Assembly: GCA_001557505.1 (NCBI GenBank) | Contig: LSAX01000001.1 | Location: 1,178,001-1,242,000, forward strand | Direction of reading: 5' to 3' | Length of the DNA: 64,000 bases | Source: Reticulascus tulasneorum | Lineage: Eukaryota; Ascomycota; Sordariomycetes; Glomerellales; Reticulascaceae | Shown here: piece by piece, positions 1 to 12,814 of the stretch | How the letters are laid out: each line of letters starts with the position of its first letter | Numbering within the stretch: position 1 is the first letter of the stretch | Position numbers and translations under genes: made by a program | The notes under the pieces: generated by a model | Seen by the model: only the letters and a program-made list of their open reading frames with translations | Told to the model about the DNA's origin: nothing | Database searches by the model: none

Positions 1-1221
<1,221 letters not shown>

Positions 1222-1916
1222 TTTGTTTGCCTGCAACTGGTTGTATATAGGCAATTGAGCAATGAAGAGATTATTCTGGGAAATAGGAAGGAAGATGTAG
1301 AAAGGTACGGGCCGGGGATGCAGCTAGGTAGGGAGGTAAGGTAGGGCTGGAATAAATCAGGACGGCAGGTTCTGGGCTGGCCCTGGGCTGGGCATAAGCT
1401 CTTTTTTGGTGGCTGACGATAACTACATAAGGCTTAGTGGGGGGGTTTAGAGAAGTGATATCATTTGCAGGATCATGCGATTATTGTCGCGCTTTCGCAG
1501 TTCTCACTGCAGGAGCTGAAAGGTCGCCAGCCAGCCCACACAGACATTGACACGGCCCAACGAATTATCGTTGGTCTCTCGAGTTGTTGCTGAGCACGTG
1601 TTTTTTATTGGGATTCCAGATGGTATCCTCTACATGCTAAGGTAGCCTCGTACCAGCAGGATCTTGAGTCCACTTATCCATCTCGATGAAGTATGTAGTT
1701 ATCACATCCTGTACTCCGTATCTACGCCTCCCTTCTGATGTCCTTCTCACCATGCACCACAGGGAAGGGAGGCCAGCGGAAAAGCTGACTGCGTTTGATG
1801 AGCTCAAGCCAGAAATACCCAACCACTCACACAAGTAAATCAACTCTGCTTCCTGTGTGCGTATAGGTATCAAATGTACTTCTTAAATACACAGATAAAT
1901 ACGAAGGAATGCCTGA
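1222..1916. other. Intergenic: pgm upstream region
   Basis: This holds the 5' flank of phosphoglucomutase and the 3' flank of the oligoribonuclease gene. Open frames here are short and show no family similarity that I can recognise. No RNA gene or repeat is evident. Confidence 0.6.
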
Positions 1917-2660
1917 TCATAGCAAATTATCCGCCCAAGCATCTTCCTCGGCCACTTCGCTCATAGGCGTATCCTGGACGCTGGCGGCACCCTTCCTCCA
2001 GCTCGCACCAAACACCACATCCTTGAAGTACCTGGCCTCCTCAATGCTCTCGAGGATATCCTCTTTCGCCTGATGCAGCCCTTGCTTGCGCGGCGTATTG
2101 TTCACCACCTCTACAGGACACCACCGCTTGGCAGCCTCCTTCAGAGTGCTGACGTCAAGAATGCGGTAGTGTAGATGGTCCAACACTTTGCGGTACGGAC
2201 CCTTGCGGAGGAATGCCCGGTCGGCGTGCACGCTGTTCCCGGCCAAGATGGCGATTCTGTCTTGCGGGATGTGCTTTGTGATGTACGCCAGCAGTTCTTC
2301 GGCTGCGGCCTCGGGGGTGACGGTTGAGGCTATCACGGCGGCGGTAAGGCCACTTGCCGAGTGGGTTCTGGTGCACCAGTCGTCCATCTGGGCCATGCGC
2401 TCTGCGCTCTGGTGGACCACAACGCCCCATCCGACAGGCTCAATGAGTTCCAGTGAGCCTGTCGTGAGGACACAGTAGATTTCAATGATTTCCTCCTTAT
2501 CGGGGTCCAAACCCGTCATCTGCCAAGTGTCACTGATGGCTTCTCCCAGCACGACAAACAATCACGCCAACCGGAGCCTTACCTCACAGTCTATCCAGAC
2601 TAGCGGATCGTCCGAGGCGCTCTTTGGCCCCGTCTTCGTCGTGGGTGTCAGGAACTCCAT
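1917..2660 (-). CDS. REX2: Oligoribonuclease (DEDDh 3'-5' exonuclease)
   Basis: Degrades short RNA oligonucleotides to mononucleotides; fungal Rex2/Orn proteins act in mitochondria and RNA turnover. There are two exons, 2660-2583 and 2519-1917, giving 226 aa. The intron interrupts the first catalytic motif: exon 1 ends WIDCE and exon 2 starts MTGLD, restoring the family hallmark DCEMTGLD. Other DEDDh elements are AGNSVHADRAFL (third acidic residue) followed by HYRILDVSTLKE, and the HQAKEDI His/Asp motif near the C-terminus. The ATG at 2660 is the only in-frame start giving a compact N-terminus. The length fits a core Orn with a short leader. The C-terminal tail beyond the fold (about 35 residues, acidic) is fungal-specific. 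The gene diverges from the oxidoreductase at 3212. Confidence 0.92.
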
Positions 2661-3211
2661 GATACTTATCGCTAAGTGGGCGCCTTCAACTCATGTAACG
2701 AGAGTGACGATGTTCAGAGGTAACCATGAGTTCCTGGGGCGGGATGATCTATCTACCTGGGCTTAAAATCGAAATAATGTGGAGTGCGCCACCCCCGAAA
2801 CGTTACATCATGAGCCTGGGGCTCACTGAAAGGCTCCCTAAATGCGGCAGCCTGCTGCTGGGAAATGCTGGGAAATGTAATCTGACACCGCTAATTGGCG
2901 GCCTTCTTCAACCCCACTTTAGCGGACCGGGAGGCTTCAAGATGAGCTAACCGGTGGACGTCTAATGCTCAACTCTCACACTCGCATCCGCCAGTCCGTT
3001 TCTGACTCGCTCCAGTGACAAGTGGTGTGTCCTTGGATGATAGGCAACAGTTTCAGCACTTGGAAAAGCCATATAGCCGCACCATCTCTTCCAAAATACA
3101 GCTTGCTGTTCCCAGAATCTCTTTGTCCCTGGTCTTTCAAGAGCATCCTTCTAGCCTACCACATATCACAACGGCAGATTGCCTTAGATACAACGGAGTC
3201 TCTCCATCATA
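2661..3211. other. Divergent intergenic region between REX2 and the oxidoreductase gene
   Basis: A 551-bp head-to-head spacer that must contain both promoters. I see no clear TATA box. The 3150-3205 stretch is C/A-rich and leader-like just before the plus-strand ATG. Confidence 0.5.
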
Positions 3212-4846
3212 ATGTCTTCTCTCAGAAACCACGGGGCCCCGATTCCGGTCCCCGTAGATCCGATTCCCCTCCCGCCTCCTAAACCTCCCATGTCCTCCTC
3301 CCCACCCCGTCTCCTTATCATCGGCGCTGGCTCCCGCGGGAGAGCCTATGCCCGCGGCACTCACTCCTCCAGCAATGGCATCGTCGCCGCCGTAGCCGAG
3401 CCAATCCCATATAAGCGGAACACTTTCGGCCGGAACTACATCTGGGGCACGGACGACCCTTCAGACGGACAGCACTTCCCAGACTGGCAGGCTTTTCTCA
3501 CATACGAAATCCGTCGGCGTGAGCGCGTGGCCGCCGGCGAGGAGAATGTACCTGAAGGGGTAGATGCCGCTTTTATCTGTGTGCTTGACGAAATGCACCG
3601 AGATGTGGTTGTCGGCCTCGCGCCACTGGGTCTGCATATAATGTGCGAGAAGCCGCTCGCCACAACGCTGGCTGACTGTCTGGCTATGTACAGAGCCCTC
3701 AGTCCGCCAGCGGGCCAGAAGCAGGAACGAGTGTTCTCGATTGGTCATGTCTTGCGCTACAGTCCGCATAATATCATGCTCCGCAAGCTATTGCTGGAGG
3801 AACGGGCGATCGGTGATATCTGCAGCATTGAGCACACAGAGCCTGTGGGGTGGTGGCATTTTACACACTCATATGTGCGCGGGAACTGGCGAAATGAGAA
3901 GACGACGGCACCAAGCTTGCTGACCAAGAGCTGCCACGACATAGATTTGCTGCTTTGGCTGCTCTCCTCGCCCGTCAAGGCTGGCAATGGCACGCCTCAT
4001 CTACCAACGACAGTTTCGTCGACTGGGGCCTTGCAATTCTTCCGGAAGGACCGAAAGCCGGTTGCTGCTGGACCAGCAACGAATTGCCTAACTTGCCCGC
4101 TTGGCGACGAAGGGTGCAAGTACTCTGCGAAGAAGATATATGTTGGCTCTGAACTCAGGGGCTTGGAAGCTGGAAACGTGAACTGGCCTGTAAGCATCGT
4201 CGTCCCTGAGATCGAGGACTTCAAGGGACTCGATAAGCGACGGGAGGTGTTGATGTCCACATTGGCTGAAGACTACGACGATACCACACCCAAGGATAAG
4301 GTCGAGTCCCGAAATTGGTTCGGCCGCTGCGTTTTTGAAGCAGACAATAACGTCTGCGACGACCAAACAGTAACCATGACATGGGACTCGGCCCTCTCAA
4401 CCTCATCCTCCCCGCCATCGCCACTCGCACAACCCAAACACCCCAAAACCGCAACGCTTCACATGGTCGCCCACACCCGCAAGATCTGCGACCGCTACAG
4501 CCACATCTACGGCTCCGACGGTGAGGTCCACGCCGACAGCCGCACCATCACCGTCCACGACTTCAACACGGGAGTGACCAAGGCTTACAACCCCAAGGTC
4601 GAGGACCTGGGTCACGGCGGCGGAGACGTCGGGCTAGTGAGGCAATTCGTGCTTGCAGTCGACAAGGTCAAGAACCACGAGTGGGAGGCGGGGCGGGCGC
4701 AGGATGAGTTTGTGGGCTGCTCATTGGAGGAGGTTGTGAGAAGCCATGCCATGGTGTTTGCGGCGGAGGAGGCGAGGACGGGGAAGAGGGTTGTTGAGTG
4801 GAAGGACTGGTGGGAGCGGGAGGTGGAGAGTGTGATGAATTCGTAG
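3212..4846 (+). CDS. Gfo/Idh/MocA family NAD(P)-dependent oxidoreductase
   Basis: Single exon, 544 aa. A proline-rich N-terminus precedes a Rossmann fold that starts at residue 33 with the dinucleotide-binding GAGSRG (38-43). The family's EKPLA motif, with its conserved Lys-Pro, is at residues 146-150, followed by the alpha/beta C-terminal domain. A small cysteine cluster (NCLTCPLGDEGCKYSAKKIY) lies in the C-terminal half; I recall similar segments in other fungal members, and it might bind metal. Members oxidise sugars, inositols or related polyols, but the substrate cannot be read from sequence. Start: ATG 3212 is in good context. A second Met at residue 27 would remove only the proline-rich leader and leave the fold intact. 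The family is secure; the substrate is unknown. Confidence 0.88.
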   Translation: MSSLRNHGAPIPVPVDPIPLPPPKPPMSSSPPRLLIIGAGSRGRAYARGTHSSSNGIVAAVAEPIPYKRNTFGRNYIWGTDDPSDGQHFPDWQAFLTYEIRRRERVAAGEENVPEGVDAAFICVLDEMHRDVVVGLAPLGLHIMCEKPLATTLADCLAMYRALSPPAGQKQERVFSIGHVLRYSPHNIMLRKLLLEERAIGDICSIEHTEPVGWWHFTHSYVRGNWRNEKTTAPSLLTKSCHDIDLLLWLLSSPVKAGNGTPHLPTTVSSTGALQFFRKDRKPVAAGPATNCLTCPLGDEGCKYSAKKIYVGSELRGLEAGNVNWPVSIVVPEIEDFKGLDKRREVLMSTLAEDYDDTTPKDKVESRNWFGRCVFEADNNVCDDQTVTMTWDSALSTSSSPPSPLAQPKHPKTATLHMVAHTRKICDRYSHIYGSDGEVHADSRTITVHDFNTGVTKAYNPKVEDLGHGGGDVGLVRQFVLAVDKVKNHEWEAGRAQDEFVGCSLEEVVRSHAMVFAAEEARTGKRVVEWKDWWEREVESVMNS

Positions 4847-5139
4847 ATCAAGCTTAATGGTGCCAGAAGGAAGGTCCGGGAATGGCATGGGCATATCTTG
4901 AAGCACCGCAGGGAGCATGCGAATGTTCTGGGTATATAAAATTATATCTACAGGAATAACATTAGGTATCATGAGCAACGGACAATGCACCAATATATCA
5001 AATCCAGTAACATAACATCTCCTTCTTTCACCATACCACCCTTCTGAATGCAAGGCAGGACCGCGGCTTCTTCGACGCCTGTAAGCTTCCCGCCTACGAG
5101 CCGCTCACGGTCCTACCCAAATCTAACTCATTAGTCGTT

Positions 5140-6616
5140 TCAATGACTGTGACCCCCCAACTCAGCCCGGTTAACATCCAACCCAATGGGATGGTTAGAA
5201 TCCAGCTCCATGGGGTTCTGTGCGGGGGCGTAGTATCCCACCAACGCCGGATCTTTCGTCGGCGGCGTGTGGCTCGCCACTATCGGTGGGCTCTGCGTGG
5301 GTGAGGTTCCTGGCCCATAACCAGTTGGCGGAGTCTGGTTCTGCGCTTGCTGCACATCTCCTTGCTGCGGGTTGTATGCCTGGTACTGCTGGTTGTAACC
5401 CTGCTGCGGAGGGAGTTGTTGTGGGGGCAGTTGCTGTGGATGAACTTGCTGCTGCGTCTGGGTGTACTGCTGCGGGTATGGCTGCTGCTGCTGTTGCTGG
5501 CCATAGACAAAGCTCGGGTCGTAGGTGCTCTGATGCGGGTTGTAGCCAGGGCTTTGCGGGTTACTGAGTGTCTGCGAATATCCGGAGGGGTACTGCGGGA
5601 CATGAGAGCCGGGGGACGAGGGCGAGGTGGGTGGTTGGGTTTGTGTCATGACTTGCGGTGGAGATGTCCCTGGTGGCTGCGTCTGGCCGACCGGAGTCCG
5701 CTTCTTGCGGATCAGGAACCAGAATATGGCGAGAGCGCCGAAGCCGACAACAGCCAGGCCGCCGACTGTTCCGCCCACGATGGCGCCAACGTTAGTCCCG
5801 CCCCCAGAGCTGGGCTGCCGTGTTGGGCTGGGTGTCTGGCTTGACGTGGTGGTCGTCGTTGTGCTCTCCGTCGTGGATTCGGTTGTCGTCGTCGACTCGG
5901 TCGTTATCGACCTGCTCCTAGTGAATGACGGAGCGTAGTCGAGCAGTGTCCCAGTACCAGTGACGCTGTCGCAGTCGAAGAGCGTAAAGGTGCTGCCAGG
6001 CGCGGTGTCTGTGGAGAAGAGATACGTGAAGCAACTGGGTAACACTTCCCTAGAGCTAGGACGATGTCAGCGAATAGAATGGCATAGGCTCCTCAAGCAC
6101 TTACCAGCAGACAGTATGGAGGTCTGTGAGCAATCCGCAGCTCCCCCTAGAAGACGCCTCATATCCTATGCACGTAGTCTTGATGTTTTCGCAAGGTGTT
6201 TCAGGCTCGCAACATCCGATGTAGCCTTGGTCATATACACAACTCGCAAGAATGTCATTGCAAGTAAACGGGTTATCTAGGACAAAAGTCAGCTCACAAC
6301 TGAATCATGTGCCGAAGCCTGTGCAGCACTCACCCCACGCCGTGGATACGTAACCGCAAGTGTTTGGGCTCATTGTGAAGCCCTCCAGGCGCGGCTTAAG
6401 CTCCATCAGCCCATATCGGCCGCCCTTGGGCGCACTCGTCGGCCGCGGCGTCCATCCCTTCGCTAGAGCAACGTTGGCCTCGGCAGCGCCCGTCTGCTTA
6501 GGAGGCACCCAGCTTGACGTGTCTGACCTCTTCATGAACGGCATGCGGACCCCGAACAAGGCTGCGGCTGGGGACGCGCCGAGCGCGAGAAGTAGAGTGA
6601 GGCGTTCATGAAGCAT
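5140..6616 (-). CDS. Secreted/single-pass membrane protein with S/T-rich stalk and P/Q-rich cytosolic tail
   Basis: Exons 6616-6334, 6276-6105 and 6049-5140 give 454 aa; phases (1, 2) and GTGAGT/GTAAGT donors agree. The order is: N-terminal signal peptide (MLHERLTLLLALGASPAAA); an extracellular cysteine-containing ectodomain of about 190 residues (many Cys in exon 2, e.g. CNDILASC, GCCEPETPC); a Ser/Thr-rich stalk probably O-mannosylated; one transmembrane helix (AIVGGTVGGLAVVGFGALAIF) followed by RKKR; then about 150 residues of Pro/Gln/Tyr low complexity. This layout resembles cell-wall stress sensors of the Mid2/Wsc type, but I see no WSC domain and assign no role. It could equally be a plasma-membrane wall anchor. 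The exon model is strong; the function is unknown. Confidence 0.82.
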
Positions 6617-9600
6617 GTTGGGCAGCCTTCACTTACACCGAATCTAGCAGCGAGATATCAAGAGACGGCCAACTCGGATTTGAACAGATACACAGCGGTC
6701 TTGGTGGCATCCCCTCAAAAAAAGTTCTTCCACATGCGTCATTTGGGGGACTGAGTGTTATTATACCCCATGATGGTGGAAGAACTATTTGGCAGTGCTT
6801 ATTAGCTCGCTACTGCTGCTGGTTGCTGAAGAAGCAGGGGGCGCAAGACCCTGGCCGGAAGGCTGAGATATCTTAGCTTCTCATTCGCGCAACCCTCGCC
6901 TTGTGGGCCTTCGGGCAACACATAGCTCGAGCTTGGCAATATTTGATCCTTCAGTTCAAGCCGCACTAATCCAGGCTCGCTTCACAGCAGATCTCATTCT
7001 GTACTACATAAGGCTGCCAGTACCCGATGAAAAAGGGCCATCTTTCCGAACCGTTCTGACGCTCTGATTACATCGCCTCAGAATAACGTGACTTGTTTTC
7101 TTCCTTTGGCGTCTCTAGACTAGAAATCGTTATTGGTATTCGCGGCGAGCAAACGACGTTCAAAGAAAGCTAGGTTTTAAGATTGTGGGCGGCCCAGAGA
7201 ATCCCCCAGGTCCTAATAATAACTGTAAGCATGGCCAATATATTTGCCCGAGGGGTGACGGGACGTGGGGACCAGGAAATTGGGCTGGCGGGACGAGGAG
7301 TGGGCGATCATACCCCAAAGATCTCCAATACTGTCACATCGCGACAAAACAACCACCAAACACGTCACAAGGGTCACGGTGATGAGGTCAAGAGCTGCAG
7401 CTCACGGGAGGGGCGGAGCAACGGCTCTTGCAGCAGTCCTCTTCGTTGGCTATCTTCTGAGCGTCATGACGCCGTTTCCCGCGAGTAGCATGGCCGTCGA
7501 GCAGAGGCGAAGAGGCTGAGCGAATTCAGAATGTGTCTCCCCCGCAGAGGCTTACTAGGGTCCAGCATCAGCAAATGGAAACTAGCTGCAGACCAGCCAC
7601 TTTGCTGCACGACTAAAGCATGCACTCACACCGCCTACCAGCAAGACGTCTGTAATCTCAAATTTCCCAGCGGTCGTCTCTGAAGGACCTGCGTAAGCTG
7701 CGCTAGCTTCCGCGCCGTTGCCTCCGATCTCGTAAGCAAACGGCACTAGTGAAGCTGCGACCAGTATCCCGTGAGAACGCAGCCTGATTGGCATGTCGTC
7801 TATGAATGTTGTACAAATGTGGCGCCTCGGCAGCCTTCGTTCAGATCGTCAGGGTCGGGAGTTCGTGTCCAAGCGCTGAGCAAGATGTGGCGCGCATGCA
7901 GCGCTCACAGAGCCAATGAAGAAGATGTCTTCAGTTCGGAACACTGGCTCGACAATCAACAATCAAATCTTGGTCTGAGTGAGGAGGCCATCTGGTTAGC
8001 GCCACTAGGAAGAGTGACAGGTGAGCTCATCTATCTCTGGCAGCCACGCAAGAGACATCAAAGGGTAGGAAAAATTGGAGGGACACGACTTATATCGCTC
8101 CTATTCCAGACATCCTTCAGACAACGAGTCCGTAGATCTCCCCGTAGCGATATGTCAAGTCTCAGGTACAGGCGGGCATTGCTCATGCCTAGGTTGCCAA
8201 CTCGGTACCCGTATATGATCTTGCGCGTTCTCGCCCTTTCCTCCTTTCACCACGATGGCAGTAACTGTTGATTCACTGTCCCAGTCATCAGGGATCCTTA
8301 TATACCTATCCATCCAGGCATCCAGGTAGCTCGTTGGAGAGTCCAGTGGCGGTGAGGTCGGTGAGGTTCCGGTTGTTCGATCTGCGATCCCCCGTGGCCC
8401 TTCGTGCTCCATATCGTGAGCAATCGCTCTTCCACTAGGGCCATCAATCGATCTCTGGCTCTTGTGACTTGCAATGTTCTCCTGGCTGGGTCGGACAAGT
8501 CTGTTCAGGTTCTCCGTGCCTGTTGATCATGAGAAGGGCTAGGTTTCGGGATTCCGTTGCGGTTGGGGCATATCGCCGCGCTCTCCCATCAAATTATTTG
8601 CAGTGCCAACAACGCACTATTTGAGTACATGTTCTGAGCGTTATTGATATTTTATCAAGTGGAGGTGGAGCTTGCGAGAAGACAGAAGCTGTGAGAGGAG
8701 GTCAGATGGTTGGTGAAGTTGGTGAGCGCAACCAGGTGAGCCACTGTCCTCTCCATCCAGCACTCGCCGCGTGGACCATGATCCTCTTGACTCCGGAAAG
8801 ACGTGATTCGACTGGGCCGGACTCTAGACATGCCGACTTCATCGAGAAACTTGCTGCTCAAACTGATCCTTCCTGCAAAGGCTCATGAAGGTCTAGCGAA
8901 TGGCGAGGATCAAACCTCAGGCGTGGTCAGTAGACCTTTGTAATCCCTTTTAATATCCATCAGCCGAGCAAGCAACGGGCTAGATATACGCACTGCCGAA
9001 TCAGAGACTCTCATATTCATCCAGCCGCAGCATGGTCGGCCGCTGTTCCATTCCCTCGGGCTTGGTTGACAACCGCGTGTGCGGCACCGGTACTGTCCGC
9101 ACGCCTTATGCACGGCGGCCGCTCATGCATGGTGTCTAGATCTGACAAAACACCACCTGTAATCGTACCTGCGTACGAAGCACTACCTCCGCGCAGTTCC
9201 ATGATTCCATCATGGCGAGTAACGTCCTAGCAGGACATTGGCAATCTTACGTCAGACTCTTAAGTTCTCGTCGCAGCTACGACTTGGTCTCCTCGCCAAT
9301 CGGTCACTTACACTGAGGTCGTTAGACGAGAGAGGCCCCACTGTTCGTAAAAATATGATGGTCTACGCCTTACGTAGCGAAGGATTCTGTACGAAATCGG
9401 GGACCGGTCATCATCAATCGTCACTATCACTAGGAATAACACCCGCTTAGTCAGACTTGGAGCTCCACGATCATGCCGGCATTGTCAATTGCGACAGGCT
9501 AATAGCCTAGTTGAGAAAAAGATAGAAGGTATCACCACGGGAAATTAGCACTACACTTTCAACCCTCAGCTTGGTCCATTGCCGCCTGGAGCATATGCCG

Positions 9601-9801
9601 TCGGGAAATCCTAGCCTGCGACTGCATCTCCGTCCTAGCGTGAGACGTCACAAAATCCACACCACCATAGCATGTAAGTATATAAGGAGCTCTATGACCG
9701 CACATCCTCAAATGGAGGTCAACTCGATCTCCACGCCTTCAAACAAGTCCTCCAACCCCAACCAGCTCATCGGACCTTTACCATTCCTCACGAATCTCAA
9801 A
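6617..9801. other. Gene-poor region with possible gene remnants
   Basis: No confident gene. On the minus strand, 7794-7630 reads as a plausible first exon (hydrophobic N-terminus, followed by a GTGAGT donor), but I found no partner exon. Also on the minus strand, about 8520-8155 is open for more than 120 codons with a protein-like composition (hydrophilic, containing YLDAWMDRYIRIPDDWD) and may be a terminal exon or a relic. No transposase, repeat unit or RNA gene was recognised. Confidence 0.4.
9679..9686 (+). promoter_or_regulatory. TATA box of the cupin gene
   Basis: TATATAAG lies 116-123 nt upstream of the ATG chosen at 9802. Its position argues against the far-upstream start at 9571. Confidence 0.55.
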
Positions 9802-10401
9802 ATGGCCGACTCCGCTCCTGAACAATCCCCTTTCCCTCCAATCAAGCGCCACATCACAACCCACAATGAAGCCGGCAAGGCCGTCTTCAGCACCGCATTC
9901 CCCGAGATCGTCACACCAGATGTCCTCCCGGGCATGACCTTCTTCAATGCCTTCACTAACCCCACCCCGCCCGTCAACCTCAACGACGAGGCCGACTTGA
10001 AGAGCTACGAAGCCAACTACCCCAAGATGGCTGACATTCACCACGCAGGCAGCGTCCTCCGCGTTGTCGACTTCCACCCCTCCGTCCCCGTCATCATGCA
10101 CCGGACACTGTCGCTCGACTTTGGAGTCGTGCTAGAGGGCGAGCTCGACTGCGTGCTTGACGATGGCGAGACAAGGAGGCTGAAGAAGGGGGATATCTGC
10201 GTCCAACGGGGTACCATTCACGGCTGGTCAAATCCGACAGACCAGTGGGCAAGGGTCTTGTTCGTGTTACAGGAGACTAAGCCGGTTGTCGCGGGTGGAA
10301 AAGAGCTGGGACAGCATATTCCGTGGCTGCAGGTCTTCGGAAACGAGGATGATATCCCAGAGGACAAGAAGGCAGCTTTCGAGGCCTCCAAGGAGTCGTA
10401 G
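9802..10401 (+). CDS. Cupin-fold protein
   Basis: 199 aa, no intron. A cupin barrel (Cupin_2 type) occupies the middle: HPSVPVIMHRT, then the glycine turn VVLEGELDCVLDDGE, then KKGDICVQRGTIHGWSNPT, which carries the second-motif His. Metal ligands are partly conserved (His residues in motifs 1 and 2). Fungal relatives are small stand-alone cupins of unknown substrate. I chose ATG 9802 because its context CAAAATGGCC is near-ideal and a TATA box lies about 120 nt upstream. The frame stays open upstream to 9571 but that part looks like leader sequence, and a start at 9712 is the only serious alternative. The gene stands alone, with no biosynthetic cluster beside it. Confidence 0.85.
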   Translation: MADSAPEQSPFPPIKRHITTHNEAGKAVFSTAFPEIVTPDVLPGMTFFNAFTNPTPPVNLNDEADLKSYEANYPKMADIHHAGSVLRVVDFHPSVPVIMHRTLSLDFGVVLEGELDCVLDDGETRRLKKGDICVQRGTIHGWSNPTDQWARVLFVLQETKPVVAGGKELGQHIPWLQVFGNEDDIPEDKKAAFEASKES

Positions 10402-10774
10402 GGACAGTTGAAGAAGTGGCACCGTTGCTTCTGGGATGCCGGTATTTTTAGTTGTACGAAATTATGAACTAAGATTCCAAGTGAAAGGCGGTTGCTTCTA
10501 TTTCGCACTAACACGAATCATTGTCTTTAATTAAATCGGAACCTTCTCGTAATATGTGATGTCTTGAGGTATGATTTCTTTGTCGGAGTAGTAGCAGAGA
10601 TCCAGGTACTCTGTGAAGATGCTTCATGTCGAGACAACGAGAGATCAAGTCTCAGGTGCTGCACCGGCAACCACGAACAATTTCTCATATAACGGAGATA
10701 GCCCAAGCAATGCGTAAACCTGGTCATGCTATAGCGATAGAATGTGCCAACTGAGCTAAGTTAGAGAGCGTGAA

Positions 10775-12450
10775 GTACCAGGCCACAAAGTATGGCATGA
10801 GCTATGAGAACGAAGGTATAATGTTTGTATGGTGTGAAATAGAGTACTGGGACCTAGTATGAGATCAAAGACTAGATGTTGGTGAACATTTGCAGCTGCA
10901 GATCCCAGTGCTACTTTGAATTCTCCTAAGCTGAAAGGCGATGTTAAATCGCGCTGACGAGACCAACGGTGCGCAGAAATACCAGATAAACCCATCACCA
11001 TCTCCCCACAACCCTTACTCGACGACTTGCTTTGGATGAACCTGCCGGCTCGTTAGGTCTCTTGACCTTTATGTTGGGCAATCTCCACGACAGCCCCTGC
11101 AGCCCGAGCAGGTCGGGAACACGCCGTCGCAAGGTTGATCTGTAGGAACCGAAGGGCAACAGACCCAGGGAGTCACTCCCAAATCTCATCTGATGCACGA
11201 TTTGGAGACATTCGGACAGCAGGGTACCTGGCGCTTGCTTAAAAGCAGAGGTCTATTTCGGAAGGTAGAGCAGCCGACAATGCCGCCAAAGAGAATAAAA
11301 CGACCAGGACGCGCTTGATGATAATTAACAGGATTCGGGTAAAAGATATGAAGACAGTGGAGATATTCTTGGCTTGCTGATATTTGATTGTTTTGGAGCG
11401 GGGACTGGTTGATTAAGAAACGTCATGAACTCAGGGGAGTACCTTCACTCTCCTTTATATCTTCGTCCGCTTCACATGATCTCGATCACTCCCTAAACAA
11501 AAGCGCGTGGTCCATCTTCCATTGTCATAGCGTTCTGAATTATTTGGAATTCTTTTAATTGATGCCTAGAAAATAGTGCTCCCGTTCCTCTTGCTCTGTC
11601 GCTATAGCTTATTAGAAACTACGCATCTTACGACTTTGTGTTGGCTCACTTGCTGGGATGTTGGTTCGAAGATGTCAAAGTGCACTCAGCTTCGAGTCTG
11701 GGAGAACTTGATCCTCTCAATGATTGGCCCATCTGGTCATCCAATATGTAGGACACGCATGCCTTGCAACGTTATTTTGCCTCGGTTCAACATCCTGAAG
11801 AATAATTGGATCTTATACTAACAGCCTGGGTGTGACGGGCCAGACACTAAACAATGCGGCGAGGATACATGGTTTCTCTCTATTCCAACTGCTCCGGACC
11901 AACATTTCATCGTCTTATGCTGCTGCTCGCTGGTGATTCGGTCGAGCCACTAGTTCCGAAATCCTCAACGTCCAATCATTGACTTGAGGTTGTGTGACCT
12001 TTTCCGCAGTGTGCTTCCTGCCTGTGATATACACCGCCGCAGCTCTCCGACGTCGCGCCCCTTGACAACTGAAAATGATACGGATCGAGGTTATCACCTT
12101 ATGAGTCTCATCCGAGGATTCGCGGGGTTACTTGTGATTGCAGCAAGCGAGCAACCAATAGCATAGAACGAATTGAGGTGTTGGTTGGAGATTCAGTTGG
12201 AGGATCTGTAACTGCAGCAAGCGAACCACACATTACATTTTCACCAACCTTGTAGACCGGAGTTGTCGAAAAGTGAAGCCGCAAATGCGGGCGAAGACTC
12301 CAAGTTGTGTGGGCTATGGAGATATAGTGGCATTCAATTGCAGCGGCGCCAAGAGAGGCGGACTGGATTGAAGTGAACACAACTAAGAGGTTATTGGGTT
12401 GGTCAACCCCCGCCATCTAAGATGTGTGGGCTTTACCTCCTTGGTCCGCG
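10775..12450. repeat. Duplicated segment, copy 1 (diverged)
   Basis: Colinear similarity with 19862-21600. Conserved blocks read by eye include GGTGTGAAATAGAGTACTGG (10830s and 19916 region), the pseudogene/gene block (11069-11316 versus 20164-20418), the shared promoter block (TTGATT..., CGTCCGCTTC near 11465 and 20565) and a distal block (CGGAGTTGTCG at about 12260 and 21223, followed by AAGCCGCAAATG). The middle (11540-12190) is not clearly alignable. The two copies keep the same orientation and order and lie about 9 kb apart. Confidence 0.75.
11069..11316 (-). pseudogene. Broken paralogue of the small cysteine-rich secreted protein
   Basis: This aligns along its length with the intact gene at 20164-20418. 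Three defects are visible. The start codon position reads AAG (complement of 11316-11314) instead of ATG, one base is missing after the signal-peptide region so the frame shifts, and an in-frame TGA follows the conserved CCPNV-x-KSC block. Despite this, most cysteines of the mature region keep their places (the CC pair, KSC, the second CC, and the C-terminal C-x2-C-x2-C-x3-C array), suggesting recent loss of function. The upstream CTTTATAT TATA-like element at 11453-11460 is also preserved. Confidence 0.7.
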
Positions 12451-12814
12451 TGGACTGAGTCCCCATTGAGAAGGTGGGGGCTGGTGGACGCCGTTGTACC
12501 ATATGATATAGCGTTACGTCTCCCAAACGGATTATAAGATACCGTTTCGTGTCGTGCATACGGATGTGCCGGCTCGTTTCCTAGTTGTTGATGGGGTTCC
12601 CCGGCAATGTGTAGGCCTGGTGGCACTGGATAGCTTTGGTCTTGCCCAAGGCAATCTCTTCGAACAGCCTGATCAGGTGGAGGAAACGGCCTTGCAATCG
12701 GATGTATCCCGAGGTATTCAGCAATAGTAATCGGACCCCATAGTCCACTAGAAAGACAGTTGGCGGTATGAAAGCCTTGCGAAGGCCGCAGGCCCTGCTG
12801 CCGAGCCCAGGGTC

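Noticed and set aside
7183..7519. Overlapping plus-strand frames around 7.2-7.5 kb
   Set aside because: Three frames open together with no motif and no conserved composition; likely chance in GC-rich sequence.
9802..10401. Cupin gene as part of a secondary-metabolite cluster
   Set aside because: No PKS, NRPS, terpene synthase, P450, methyltransferase or transporter gene within reach.
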